DNA from: a virus
DNA: 41,517 bases
Reading direction: 5' to 3' (one strand)
IMG/VR virus record: IMGVR_UViG_3300049043_000026
Coordinates: 1 to 41,517 of that record
In this document: piece after piece, positions 1-9,462 of the stretch
Layout: every line of letters begins with the position of its first letter
Numbering within the stretch: the first letter of the stretch is position 1
Notes under the pieces: model-generated
Told to the model about the DNA's origin: nothing
Databases searched by the model: none
The model's input: the letters and a program-made list of their open reading frames with translations, nothing else
Translations under genes and position numbers: made by a program

Positions 1-275
1 CAGGAAGGCAGAAAAGTCGACGCCCAGCCGGGAACGGTTCCGCTTCCTGTGCCGTAGACTTCGGTTCGGAAGGTGCAGGTGCCGCCGTACAGCTCGGGCA
101 CGGCAGGCAAGCTTGAGAAACTGCCTTGGCTAGGCCGCGGCGTCATGGCGATTGTTGGCGTCATCGTCAGGTCGAAGACGTTGAACGCAGCATCGGCCGC
201 AACGAGGCTCTCGGCCGTTCCGCTGGTGGTTTCAATCTTGGCGGCAAGGACGCTCTTTCGTCGAAGCAGTGGCAT
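1..275 (-). CDS. Tail tube protein, N-terminal part (gene continues at 41517)
   Basis: N-terminal 91 codons plus two bases of the phage tail tube protein, the subunit that polymerises into the tail tube. The ATG at 275-273 follows AAGGAG with good spacing. There is no stop before position 1, and the two leftover bases join the base at 41517 to make a Cys codon and continue in frame into the segment 40869-41517. The joined protein is 307 residues. The N-terminus (MPLLRRKSVLAAKIE) and the SLPAVPELYGGTCTFRTE stretch resemble the long-known family of siphovirus tail tube proteins, in which a compact N-arm precedes the tube beta-sandwich. It lies directly downstream of the tail completion genes, as in lambda-like tails. 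Confidence 0.85.
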   Translation of the reverse strand, partial: MPLLRRKSVLAAKIETTSGTAESLVAADAAFNVFDLTMTPTIAMTPRPSQGSFSSLPAVPELYGGTCTFRTEVYGTGSGTVPGWASTFLPS

Positions 276-292
276 GGTTATCTCCTTATTGG

Positions 293-1015
293 TTATTTCT
301 TTTTGCCGCGCATCATGTAACCGTCGGCATCAAACCGCATTCGAGTGTTTGGGTTGCTGCGTTCCAGTTCCTGAAACGCAACTTTTTTGGCAACATTCTC
401 GGCAAATCTTTTTTGCATGTACTCGCCGATTTTGGCTTGGTTTCCCAGTCCTGCGACCATTCCCCAAACGCTGATGCCTTGGACAAAGTAAAGTCTCGTT
501 TTTCCCGACCTGCTCGGCTGCACTTTGGCTTTTGACGGCTTGTCTTTTATGTTGACCGCGATCCACGTTTCGCCTTTTGTGCTGCGAATAAATGCGTTGG
601 GAATGACTCGCCGCCCGCCTTTTTTCAATACTTGGTAGCTGACAGATGTATGATTCTGGCCTTTCTTCAGTCCTTTGGTTGACGGTGGTTTTTGTTCTGG
701 CTGAAAGTAGTTCAGCCCAAGCCGTCGTTCTGGATTGACCGACAGCTTGCCTTGGTAAACGTCCTGTTCTCGGGACGCCCTGTGCATCTTGATTTTGTCT
801 ACAACGTCTTTTTGGCGGACGTTGTATTTGCCTTTTCCCTCGTCACGACCGGCTAGCAGTTTGGCCGTGTAGCGTCTTCCCTGCGGCAGGGTTTGATTGA
901 TCGCCTGCAGCATCGCATTAGGCAATGCAGCGCTCCACTTACTCAGCCTTTCGGCATACTGCGACATGGCGCTGGCGTCGACGGCAAACGTGAGCGGGGC
1001 TCTTTGTTTTGGCAT
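293..1015 (-). CDS. Minor tail protein Z-like (tail completion)
   Basis: About 240 residues, basic, resembling the prophage minor tail protein Z family (lambda gpZ), which helps complete or attach the tail. The visible signature is an N-terminal helical segment, then a central basic region with LGLNYFQP and a later NAFIRSTKGETWIAV block of the kind where these proteins keep conserved Phe/Ile-Arg residues, and a C-terminal helix. Two starts are possible, GTG at 1018 or ATG at 1015; GAGG sits 5 bases before the ATG and only 2 before the GTG, so the ATG is preferred. It overlaps the stop of the upstream gene by one base (TGATG), so translation is probably coupled. The family call rests on remembered pattern and on position between the connector/terminator genes and the tail tube. 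Confidence 0.7.
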   Translation of the reverse strand: MPKQRAPLTFAVDASAMSQYAERLSKWSAALPNAMLQAINQTLPQGRRYTAKLLAGRDEGKGKYNVRQKDVVDKIKMHRASREQDVYQGKLSVNPERRLGLNYFQPEQKPPSTKGLKKGQNHTSVSYQVLKKGGRRVIPNAFIRSTKGETWIAVNIKDKPSKAKVQPSRSGKTRLYFVQGISVWGMVAGLGNQAKIGEYMQKRFAENVAKKVAFQELERSNPNTRMRFDADGYMMRGKKK

Positions 1016-1500
1016 CACGTCCTCGACTGGTAAGGGTTGTTTTCAGTCGTGCGAAACGTCACGGTCAGCGACAGCTTAAAGCCGCTGGATTCCTCGGTCG
1101 TGATGTCCGTCACGTCGCCGACCTTGGTATCAATGGCCAGCGTGTCCCAGTTGTGCCAGCTGGCCGCTGGCGTGCAGATGGCTTTGATCGTGTCCGAGGC
1201 GAACGTGTTTCGCAGCGTGTCGATCTTAGACGTGCTGGACTCGGTCGGCATCAGCAGCCCGGCGATCGTGAACTCCAGATCGTAGGCCGTTGCTGGTGGG
1301 TTGCCCGGCACCGACAGTTCTTCGTTCTTTGAAAGATTCCCCTGCGTGACGATCAGTTGGTTGTTCTGCGGACGCCAGCCATCAAAACGAACCGGCCGAA
1401 CTACCTCGGACACGCTCAGTTCGTAACCGTTGGCAACCGTAATCGACTGCAGACGGGTCCGCACCTTGGCGGCGATCTGTTCGCTGATTGGGGTTGCCAT
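1015..1500 (-). CDS. Tail terminator-like protein (gpU position)
   Basis: 161 residues with an N-terminal helix (MATPISEQIAAKVRTRLQS) followed by an alternating beta-rich body and a C-terminal strand ending NNPYQSRT. This is the shape and size of tail terminator/tail completion proteins that cap the tail tube and join it to the head connector. It sits between a head-closure-like gene and the gpZ-like gene, the order expected for a lambda-type head-tail junction. ATG start at 1500 preceded by AAGG; six bases separate it from the upstream stop. The function is inferred mostly from position and fold-like features, not from a diagnostic motif. Confidence 0.6.
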   Translation of the reverse strand: MATPISEQIAAKVRTRLQSITVANGYELSVSEVVRPVRFDGWRPQNNQLIVTQGNLSKNEELSVPGNPPATAYDLEFTIAGLLMPTESSTSKIDTLRNTFASDTIKAICTPAASWHNWDTLAIDTKVGDVTDITTEESSGFKLSLTVTFRTTENNPYQSRT

Positions 1501-1506
1501 GTCGCC

Positions 1507-1858
1507 TTATCCGTTAAGTGCCAAAACGATCACGCCAGAATCGTCGCTGAGCTTGCGAGTGACCGTCATTCTGGTTGTTTGGGAATCATCAACCCGGCGT
1601 TTCAGGTCGACGTAGTCCTGTCCGCGATTGACCTCGTTGCTAAGCACGCCCTTGACGGGATGGCGTCGCACGCGAATCACCAGGTCAAACAGCATCGGGT
1701 TACCGGCTTGGTCGAAGACCGCCGGAGGGTTGCGTTCGATGATTGCGTCAATCGAACGGGAACCGCCACTAGAAAAAATAGACGACCGGCTCCGCGAACT
1801 CGGCGAGTAGTTGCGGAAGCGCGGCCGTCTGGAAAGCAGTGTCAAACCGACTCGCCAC
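1507..1858 (-). CDS. Head-tail connector, FII-like (frameshifted)
   Basis: Reads as a protein of about 117 residues resembling lambda FII-type head-tail attachment proteins: an N-terminal F-D-x-A-F helix, an Ile-rich region that handles a G-S-R-S-I-D-A-I-I strand, a VNRGQDYVDL segment, and a C-terminal SDDSGVIVLAL strand. GTG start at 1858 with AGAGG eight bases upstream; an in-frame GTG at 1867 is possible but too close to its SD. The reading frame changes at an A6 run (1773-1778 on the plus strand): removing one base joins PVVYF to SSGGSRS. One frame otherwise stops immediately after the run. A sequencing indel is the simplest reason. The gene follows the capsid gene, as head completion genes do. 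Confidence 0.65.
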
Positions 1859-1873
1859 GGTGCCCACCTCTCA

Positions 1874-2849
1874 CTAGGTGATGTTGGTGAGCAGGTGGCC
1901 CATTTCCGTGTAAAGCACAATTTCATCAACGTCGTGTCGGACGCGGATGATGTTGGCCCGAACGGATTCATCCCGGTAGCTCTCGACAGTGCCGCCGGGG
2001 CTGCTGCCGTCTTCGCTCCAGTGGAAAATCCGACCGATGCACGGTTCGGCCATGTCTTGGCTGGTTGCGACTTTGCAAACCATCGCGAAGTTGTCGCCCC
2101 AGATTTGCACCGGAGCCACGTTCTGTCCTTCGGTGGCGTTGTTGCGGCTTGCGCCAGCAACGATCACCATGTCCAAACCCATCGCTTCGGCAATCAAATT
2201 TGCAGTGATGTCGGACTGCTTGGAAGCCTGACCAGCACCGTTGCTTTCGATGGCGTCGATGACCTGCTCGATTGCGTCGCAGGTTATAGAATACCTTTTG
2301 ATTGATGACCAAAGCGTTCGGCCAGTGCCCGGTGTTGTCATAGACACGGTTTCGCGCCGAGTTCACGTTGTCCAGCGGAGTCGACGTTGCGGAAACGCTC
2401 CATTTGGTTCCGACTGCCGTGGTGAGGGCTGCACCGGTCCAGACGCTGGTGTTGAACACCGCATCAGCGACTCGCTGCTCCGCGTTGCGGAGAACGCTGG
2501 AAAACGCTCGCAGGGTGGCGATTTGCTCGGCGTCGAAGTAGTTGGCGTACATCTTTGCCTGGCGATCATCAACCGGTTCCTCGGCACCGTGCTCTTCGCA
2601 GGCGTAGGTTGCGGTTGTGAAGGTAAAGGTGCCGCGGCTGTAACCGCTGCCCGGTGCTCGGCGGGTGTTGCGCTGCTGCAGCAACTGCTCGACTGGGATG
2701 ATGCCATAGACGCCAGCATGCGAGGCCACGTCGATGATTGGGAACACCTTTGAGGCGATGAAGCCCGCCTTATCGCTTTCAAGATCAAACTCAAGGAACG
2801 ACGCCAAGTCAGGACGCAGCGTCGTCAGTGCACTGGTAGGGGCTGGCAT
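1874..2849 (-). CDS. Major capsid protein (frameshifted)
   Basis: About 325 residues, the main shell subunit. The N-terminal two thirds (IPVEQLLQQRNTRRAPGSGY, EEPVDDRQAKMYANYFDAEQ, then an A-V-F-N-T segment) and the C-terminal third (IWGDNFAMVCKVATS, CIGRIFHWSEDGS, GGTVESYRDE, VRHDVDEIVL) both match, by memory, a widespread group of siphovirus major capsid proteins of presumed HK97 fold. The frame changes near 2278, between VFYNL and DAIEQVIDAI; the change equals one extra base, or loss of two (or eight) bases at a CTGCG repeat. Relatives carry NLRN-C just here, so a small deletion is also plausible. ATG start at 2849. It follows the decoration gene and precedes the connector gene. Confidence 0.88.
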
Positions 2850-2891
2850 AGTCTAGGACTCCTGTATTTTGTCAAATTGGTTGGTTGTTGG

Positions 2892-3636
2892 TTAGCTTTC
2901 GAGGACGTAGGTCAAGAGCACGTCGATGTGGGTTGCGGTGGTCAGCGTGCCGTTGGCCGTGATGGTGATCGCGGTGTTGGCGTCGCACTGATTGAAAGAG
3001 GCACCGTCGGCCAGCACGCTGGAGTTGGCGGTCACACCAGCCAAAACGCGGGCGCTTTGGGTAAGCGCGGCAACCGTGTTGCTGACCAACTGCACCGCCG
3101 CTGCGGATTGAGTGCCGGTGATGCGAATTGCCGTTGCGCCAGCGGCGTTGCCGCCGATAGCGATCATCGAGGCGTCAACCAGCCGATAACGCCTGTTGGC
3201 GACCGCTGGAAGCAGCGTTGCACCAGCATTGACGTTGGCAGTGGTGACGCGGGTTCGCAGCGAGCGAACGACGCCGGGGTCTGCACCGTAATGCAAGACC
3301 TCGATGATATCGTTGTCGGCGGTGGCGGCTTCCAGTGCGACGCCGAAAGGAACGGTGCCGCTTGATCCGACCTTGCCAGCTGCGGCACAGTAGACCAAAG
3401 CACCCAAGCTGATCGCACCGTTGGCGACCACCTTGCGAGTGCCATGAGCACTGATCAAACGAACGCCGACCGGTTCGTCAACGAACGTGGCAGCGTTTTC
3501 AGTGGTTCCAAGTCCGACGTTGGTGGCTTCGGCAAGTGCCAAGCGACCGGTCGAAAGGTTGGTCACTCGAAGGTGCTGGCCAATTGCGGCTACCGGCGAG
3601 AAACTGCCGGACTGCGGATTCTACGTATTGAGACAT
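2892..3636 (-). CDS. Capsid decoration protein, DUF2190-like with extra C-terminal domain (frameshifted)
   Basis: About 247 residues. Residues ~1-115 look like the DUF2190 capsid decoration family: a short beta-barrel that starts with a conserved Gly-rich strand, has the GALVYCAAAGKV strand, and ends FGVALEAATADNDIIEV. Residues ~120-245 form a second, Ala/Thr-rich beta domain (ATAIRITGTQSAAAVQLVSN) not found in the minimal family. ATG at 3636 follows AAGGAA. The first five codons are in a different frame from the rest: deleting one base in TACGTAGAAT (3621-3626) gives a clean MSQYVNPQSGSFSP start. An alternative start is GTG at 3566, but that would cut off the conserved N-terminal strand. It lies between protease/scaffold and capsid, the standard place. 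Confidence 0.72.
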
Positions 3637-3669
3637 GTGCGTTTCCTTTGCGAAATGGTTTGTTGTTTG

Positions 3670-4197
3670 TTAGCTGTTGATTTCTTTGACAACGAGTTCC
3701 TGAAGACCAGGAAAATCACGATTCACCAGCTTTGCGGCCTGTGCCTTGTTTTTTCCCCGTCCCTTGGCGACATATTGATCGATCAAGTCGTTCCACTGCG
3801 ACTTTGCAGTCACAACTTGACCGACTGGACCTGATGGCTTGGCAACGGGTTTCAGGCCTGACTTGGCGCGAGCACCCGGAACAACGACAACCGAAGTGCT
3901 TTCCTCTTCGTCGTCTTCCTCTGGCGTGACAGGTCCAGGCTGCGATGGCATTTGCTCGGCGGCCTTGGCACGAAGTGCGACAGCCTCTTCCTGCATCTGG
4001 CACATCTTTTGTTCAGCTGCGGCCAATGCGGCCTTCAGCTGTTCGTTCTCCTGCTGCACGTCGGTCAGCAGTTTGTCGCCGACTTCGGCGTCGGTTAGTT
4101 CCGCCTCAAGTGCGGCGACAATGAAAGCAGGGTTGACGTTGCCGAAGCGAGCCTTAATTGACTTCGCAGTGGCGACGACTTTGGGGGCGCTGCTCAT
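3670..4197 (-). CDS. Nested capsid scaffold protein (internal start)
   Basis: An in-frame ATG at 4197 within the protease gene is preceded by AAGGAG with 9 bases between, a much stronger start signal than expected by chance, and it falls exactly at the boundary between protease and coiled-coil regions. The product would be 175 residues (MSSAPKVVATAK onward) containing all of the coiled coil, the acidic stretch and the basic C-terminal tail that in other phages binds the capsid protein. This is the lambda gpC/Nu3 arrangement. Use of this start has not been shown and rests on the SD and on the analogy. Confidence 0.65.
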   Translation of the reverse strand: MSSAPKVVATAKSIKARFGNVNPAFIVAALEAELTDAEVGDKLLTDVQQENEQLKAALAAAEQKMCQMQEEAVALRAKAAEQMPSQPGPVTPEEDDEEESTSVVVVPGARAKSGLKPVAKPSGPVGQVVTAKSQWNDLIDQYVAKGRGKNKAQAAKLVNRDFPGLQELVVKEINS

Positions 4198-4807
4198 ATG
4201 GTTTTTCTCCTTCTGGTCAGCAAGTTCGCCGCTCGGATGGTCGCTTGCGTTCAGCGACGAAAACACCCGCTCCGGCATGTTTCCTTTGAATCTGGCAACG
4301 GCCACGCTTGGACGGGCCTGCGGAAGCACGGAATCAACGAGGCCGCTGGCAACTGCATCCGCCGCGCCCAGCCAGGTTTCCGCCGCCATCATCTGTTCGA
4401 TTTCCTGCGTGCTCTTGCCAGTCTTCTTGGCGTAGGCCGCGATCATGTTTTGCTTCAGTCCGGCCAGCATGTCGGCTTGCTTGGACAGCTCGGCATCGTC
4501 GCCTTCCACCTGAGTCCAAGGGTTGTGCAACATCAGATAGCCGTTCTCGGTGATTTCTACTCGGTCGGCGGCCATCGCGATCAGACTGGCAATGCTGAAC
4601 GCACTCGACTCGACCACCGCACGAGTTGGACCAGACCACGCCTTGATGGCGTCGTAAATGCCGAACCCGTCGAACACGCTGCCGCCTTCGCTGTCGATGC
4701 GGATGACGAGTTCCTGCGACGGGTCGCACGATGCCAACTGGTTTTTGAATGCCTGCGCTGGTTACGCCGGGATACCCGATCGCTCCGTATAGCTTGATCT
4801 CATTCAT
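3670..4807 (-). CDS. Head maturation protease fused to scaffold, ClpP/S49-like (frameshifted)
   Basis: About 378 residues. The N-terminal half is a ClpP-like serine protease: the RIDSEGGSVFDG strand, a catalytic Ser in SSAFSIASLIAMAAD and a catalytic His in YLMLHNPW. The C-terminal half has the assembly-scaffold look: a long Gln/Glu/Ala coiled coil (DVQQENEQLKAALAAAEQK), an acidic EEDDEEES stretch and a basic tail. It cleaves scaffold and probably itself during capsid maturation. ATG at 4807 overlaps the portal stop by eight bases. The frame changes at about 4755-4762; removing one base gives GVTAQAFKNQL, matching the family strand order. An internal, strongly preceded ATG makes a separate scaffold protein (next entry). 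Together with the portal and capsid genes it forms the head module. Confidence 0.82.
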
Positions 4808-6618
4808 TGGTCAGCTGCTCCTGCGGCGTGTCCACCGTGCCATCGCTGGCGTCTTCGATGTAGATGTCTGCCTTTGCTGATGAAACTCCAAGGCTGTCAA
4901 GTTCCAGCCGCGCGCGGCGTTCGCTAAATGTTCCGTTGGCAAACTTTTGCAAAACGTCGTCGATTGCTTTTTGATTGTTCTGCCAGTTCTTCCTGCCAAC
5001 GCCGACCATTTCTCCGGTTGGTGGCGGCTGGCTGGAGTCAGAACCTGATGCGGCCGCAGCTGCGGCGAGTGCCTGCGGATCTTGCATGGTCATCTGAATC
5101 CCGGCAGGCATTGGCAAGCTAATCAGCTCGCGCCAGTGGACCGGTGCGTTATCGACGAACACGGCATTGATTTCCGCCGCCTTTCGTTTGGCTTGGATGA
5201 TGGCGTAGCTCATGTCACCGACAATTTCGTCGGCGATTTCTTCCCAGTCGCGGCCACCCTTGGCGTGCAATCTGCGAGGACTGGTCAATGCGTTTTGAAT
5301 CCGCAGGGCGTCGCCCTGGGCATCGGCCACCGGGTCAATGTACTGCCAAGTCGGCGCGTTCCACCGATGGCCAAAAATGTCGATGCCGTCCTGACGTGCC
5401 GCGACTCGCAGGGTGCGGTCTTCGGCAATCCACTGCCGAACCTTCCACTCGTAGACGGGTTGGTGTAGACGATTCAGTAGATTCTGCTGGTTGGCCTTGA
5501 ATCCCTTACGGGCTTCGTCAACCGCGCCACGCCAGCCGCTGAAGTTCGTTTCACTACCGTCCATCAGCACCAGACACAGCGGCAGGCCAAGGTTCACGCC
5601 GATGATTTGCAGCATCAACTTGACGTGATCGAAAAACTCAGCGTTCGGCACGTTCGGGCTAAAGCCTTGCAGTTCCTCGCCTTCGGCACCGATGATTTCC
5701 ATGCCGGGACCGATGTTTTCGATGTAGCGGGTTCCCTGTCCGGTCTGTTCGACCTGCGGCAGTCCGTAGCCGTCTGTCGATGGCAGCGGACCGCCGCCTG
5801 CGATGGCGTTGCGTTTGCGGAAGATGGCAAAACAACTGACGACCTGCTGCTGTACCAGCTTCGCAAAGTTGATGTCCTCAAACATTCCGGCGACGCTGAA
5901 GATCGGAGCCAGTGCCGTGACGCCGCGAGTCTGGTTGGTTCGCTTTGGGTTGTAGACGTGGAACAGGACGCGGTTGCCCTCCTCGTCTCGAACGTCAATT
6001 GGTACGGCCGTTTCCTTGAGGTTGGCAATAACGGACATCACGCCTTCACGCTTGTCTGCCGTGTACCAATACTGCGTTCGCTTGCCGTACTGGTCACGGG
6101 TGACGCCGAGAAACGTGTTTTCCTGCGGCGTAAGCGTTTGAATGCTGTGAGCTTCGATTAGCTGCAACTGTCCGCCAGCCGTTCCAAGTGCGACGATGTC
6201 GCCGTCCAGCAGCATCGACCGCATCACGTGCCGCTCGATGTCCTGAAACGTGAACTCGCCAGCCATGTCGCAGGCGTCGGGGCTGCTGGTCCAGTCTTGC
6301 CACCGCTGCCAGAGATCGAGGTCTAGCTGGCTGTCGCCGGTTCGCACGTCGAGCGTGAAACCGTCTTGCACAATATTGGCAACTGCCCGGTCGATGGTCT
6401 GCCCAACGATGGCGTCGTTGCGGTCCATGTCTCGAGCTTTCTCGATGTCGCGGTAATAAAACTCCTCGGTGCGGTAATGAAAATCAGCACCGCCGCCGCG
6501 AGGAGCTAGTCCCGTGCCGCTTGCGAATGAACCGGCTTTCGCGGCTCATGTCATAGTCGGCACGGATCGTATCGAATTCCGTGGCGATGGTTTTTCGCTT
6601 GCGTGGTGAGGCGGTCAT
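4800..6618 (-). CDS. Portal protein, lambda family (frameshifted)
   Basis: About 605 residues: the dodecameric portal through which DNA enters and leaves the head. Family marks are the ARDMDRNDAIVGQTIDRAV segment near the N-terminus, a central beta/wing region, and the long stem/crown helical part with the GSETNFSGWRGAVDEARKGF block; the C-terminus ends in an acidic, Gln-rich tail. ATG at 6618 overlaps the stop of the preceding small gene as ATGA. The first 35 or so codons lie in another frame; removing one base at about 6511-6520 gives IRKRTGLAPRGGGADFHYR, the expected family N-terminus. Without correction the next frame would begin near DMDRND at 6428. It sits downstream of the terminase and upstream of the protease, the canonical order. 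Confidence 0.9.
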
Positions 6619-6899
6619 CGGAATCCGTGATTAACCGACAGGAAACGAACGCGAGACGCCGCTGCCGAAGCCGTGTCCTTGGCCGCAACGAACGACTGAG
6701 CCCGAGCCAGCATCTGCATCACCTCGGCCTTGGACCGGCTGAGGCTGCTGCCTTGATTGCTGGCGGCTGGCCGCGGCGATGATCATCCACCGCTTGGCCG
6801 CTGTGATAAACAGTTTGCGCGGGAAACGCTGTCCGTTTCCTCGAAGTCGGCGTAATCGATCAGGTCGTTTTCGACATCCGAAAGGTCGTAAGTGGTCAT
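6615..6899 (-). CDS. Small head protein at the gpW position (two frameshifts)
   Basis: Reconstructs to about 94 residues: MTTYDLSDVENDLIDYADF..., an AKLFITAAKRWMIIAAASS amphipathic helix, and SKAEVMQMLARAQSFVAAKD followed by SRVRFLSVNHGFR. Three frames each hold one part; one missing A near 6815 and one extra C near 6760-6770 restore a single frame. The codon composition and the ATGA overlap with the portal gene support reality. Lambda-like phages place gpW, a head-completion protein, exactly between the terminase and portal genes, and the length fits, but I do not see a gpW sequence signature. ATG at 6899 has no strong SD. Confidence 0.5.
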
Positions 6900-6972
6900 G
6901 TGCAAATAGTAACCAACTGAACGCCTGTCACTATCAAGAAAACCGCCTTACAAAATTGCGGATTTTCCGCAC

Positions 6973-7305
6973 TTAGTCGGCAAGCTGTTCCAGCAGCCAA
7001 AGAACGGCTTGGCCCATCGTTCGGCATGGGTAGCCGGAGTGCAGGATGTCGCCGCGTGATTCCAGCGCGTAGTAAAGACCATTAAGTGCCTGTTTTTGTT
7101 TGGCACTGATGTTGCGAATATCCATCCGCTTTACCTTGGACATATGCAGCGGCTTGCCCTTGTAAACTGGAACGCGGATCGTTTTCCACTCAATTTCCAG
7201 CGTCGGGTCTGACTTAACCTCTACAGCCGTGTCCGCGTGAACTTCAACCGCTGGCACTTCGTCCACTGTCGGCAGTTCGTTTTTCTTTGCTACTTGCTTC
7301 GCCAT
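6973..7305 (-). CDS. Hypothetical protein between terminase and portal
   Basis: 110 residues starting MAKQVAKKNELPTVDEV, with an acidic/Val-rich N-terminal third, then EIEWKTIRVPVYKGKPLHMS and an amphipathic C-terminal helix region (GQAVLWLLEQLAD). ATG at 7305 follows AAGGAAG and lies two bases from the terminase stop, so it belongs to the head operon. I recognise no family. The position would suit a small terminase-associated or head protein. It does not show the helix-turn-helix expected of a small terminase. Confidence 0.7.
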   Translation of the reverse strand: MAKQVAKKNELPTVDEVPAVEVHADTAVEVKSDPTLEIEWKTIRVPVYKGKPLHMSKVKRMDIRNISAKQKQALNGLYYALESRGDILHSGYPCRTMGQAVLWLLEQLAD

Positions 7306-7307
7306 GC

Positions 7308-9430
7308 TTACTTCCTTTGGGTTGCCACGAATGCCTGTCCATGCGGCGTGCTGGCGACAATGCCAGGACGATTCCGAACGGTCGGTTTGGTTTCTGATTT
7401 TGCGATTGCCTTTTGCATCGCCTCGGCGGTGACGCGGGGAATCAGCCGCACGCCAAGACAGCCCGCCGCCGCACAGGCCAGCGCGGTGGCGTCCAAATAG
7501 TGGTTGTTTTTGCTCAACTCTTTCCACTTACGGACGACGCCCTTTCCCGGAACAAACTGCTCCTCTCGCATCTCGGCCACGATGTGGTGGCTGAACGCCA
7601 AATGCCGCTTCTTGTCGTGTCCGACGTACAAACTCAGACTCCCGTCGTTCCACTGGTGAGCCTCGTTAAAGGTGGCCGTCAGGAATCGCTCCTGCAGCCA
7701 GCCTTTCCAGTGCTCGACGTCGATGATGTACAGCCAGATGCGCTCCTGCGGCTGATGGTTGGCAAAGACATGGTTAAACAGCCGCCTAGTCGGTGACTCC
7801 GTGCCCATGTGGAACTTGCTCGAGGCGTAGCCCTTGCTGGCTGCAAACGGCGTCCCGCCAACCCGGCGGATAAACTCATACACGGCCGGCGAATAGTCGC
7901 CAGAATCAACAAGGCAAAAGTCCGGCGGATTCTTGGCCATGATGTCGGTCCGCCACAGAAGCAGGCTTTGCAGCAACGCAATCTCGACGGCCTGTGCATC
8001 GGTCGCCGCCTGCATTCCTGGCGTTTCCATGACGCCGTAATCGATCACAACGCCGGTGGCATTGCCGAACCATGCGATCTTGGTCCAGTGGCTGTAGTAC
8101 TTGCCGAGGTCGAGGCCGACGGTGATCTTCAGGTCTTCCATCTTCGGCAGCTCGTGCTGCTCCAGGCCGCTGACACGGCTGGCGACTTTGTGGGCTGTGA
8201 GTCCCAGCGTCTCGGCCTGCTCCTCCTCAGGCGGTGCGTTTTGGATTTCCGTCAGGACGTAGTTCAGGCCGTTATCGGCAACGAGGTTGTAGATTGACTG
8301 CAGGCGCTGTGTTCGATGGCGACGCCTTCGCGGGTCACGGCCCGGCTGTACCGTTCGGGGTTCAGCACCTCGCTGCCGCGTTCCATGTCTTCTCGGTTTG
8401 CCAGATAAAACGCTGTGGCGTTCAGCCCGCATCCGTCGCCGCTGCGCTGGTCTTCCTGACGCTGGTCGATGTACTGCTGCCAAAGGTCCGCACGCTCCGG
8501 CCACTGCTTGACGCCGCTGTATCTGCGTCCGTTCCAGCTGGGTGCCTTCGCCTGGTTGGTCAGCTTTTCGGCAAGGCAGCGATTGTTTTGGATGGTACAC
8601 AGCACCACTCGACTGAGCCGCTTGCGGCCGTCGGCCAGTCCCGCCACGTCTCGGTTGAGGATCACGTCTCGCGTCTCGACTTGGTTCTCGTGGAACGCAC
8701 TTTCCCGCGTCTCTGGATCATCGACCAGCACAAAGTCGGGACGATTGCCGCGGATGTTGATGCCACGGATGGCACTGTCCATTCCGGCCCACGCCATGCA
8801 GACAGCCGAATAGATGCTTACGCCGCCTTCGTGCCAAGGTTCGCCCTTGATGGTTGGCGGCAGGCCGTCAATCTTCGGGAAGACGACCTGATTGCTCGAC
8901 CACTGGATTTCGGTTGGCTTGCCGTTGTGCGTCTGCTTGGCGGCTCGCTGCGGCGTTCCTTCGAGTGCCGCACATGGCACGCACAGTTCTGGGAAGTCCT
9001 CGATCAGCTTTTCATTGCTGTCAAAATGCCGCCGGATGTCGTCGAAGATGCGGCTGGCAAACGTGCCACTGGCCGCAATCACCAGCGGAAAACGGACTAG
9101 CCCGCGGCAGATCAGATAAACGATCATCGCCTTGGTGATTTCCGTCTTGCCGTCGCCGCGTGGTGCCGCAATCGCCTGGTCACCGCCGAACTCGGCCACG
9201 TCGACAATCAGCTGGATCATCTCCTTCTGGTAGTCCGCAAACGGCGACCAGAACCGATCGGGAAAGTAGTATTTCAAAAACGCCACCGGGTCGCCCAACA
9301 AAGCTCGCCGTCTCTGCAGGTCGACCGGTGGCGGAATGACAATGCTGTTTCGCTCCAGCTGTTTCCGCTCGGCGTAGCGTGCTTGCTTAGACTGCTGCTC
9401 GCCGCTGTATTTTTTCACTGTTTGAATCAC
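7308..9430 (-). CDS. terL: Terminase large subunit, GpA family (frameshifted)
   Basis: About 707 residues: the DNA-packaging motor. The ATPase domain has a Walker A-type loop APRGDGKTE at about residues 89-97 and a Walker B strand FVLVDDPE at about 233-240. The nuclease domain shows the three acidic positions expected of the GpA type: VGLDLGKYYSHW, FCLVDSGDYSPAVYEFIRR and HYLDATALACAAA. GTG start at 9430, preceded by AAGGCGAG; an upstream TAG limits other choices. The frame changes at about 8312 (GAACACAG); restoring one A gives GVAIETQRLQSIYNLV. GpA-type terminases cut at cos sites, so cohesive ends are expected. No recognisable small subunit lies beside it. Confidence 0.9.
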
Positions 9431-9462
9431 TTGGCCGCTCGCCTTGGCCTATGTGGAGAAAA

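Noticed and set aside
1773-1778. Programmed frameshift in the head connector gene
   Set aside because: No known family member shifts here, and the frame-zero product would stop directly after the run leaving a useless protein.
1507-2160. 217-residue reading of the connector frame beginning inside the capsid gene
   Set aside because: Its first 100 residues are a basic, low-complexity out-of-frame reading of the capsid gene; the real start is near 1858.
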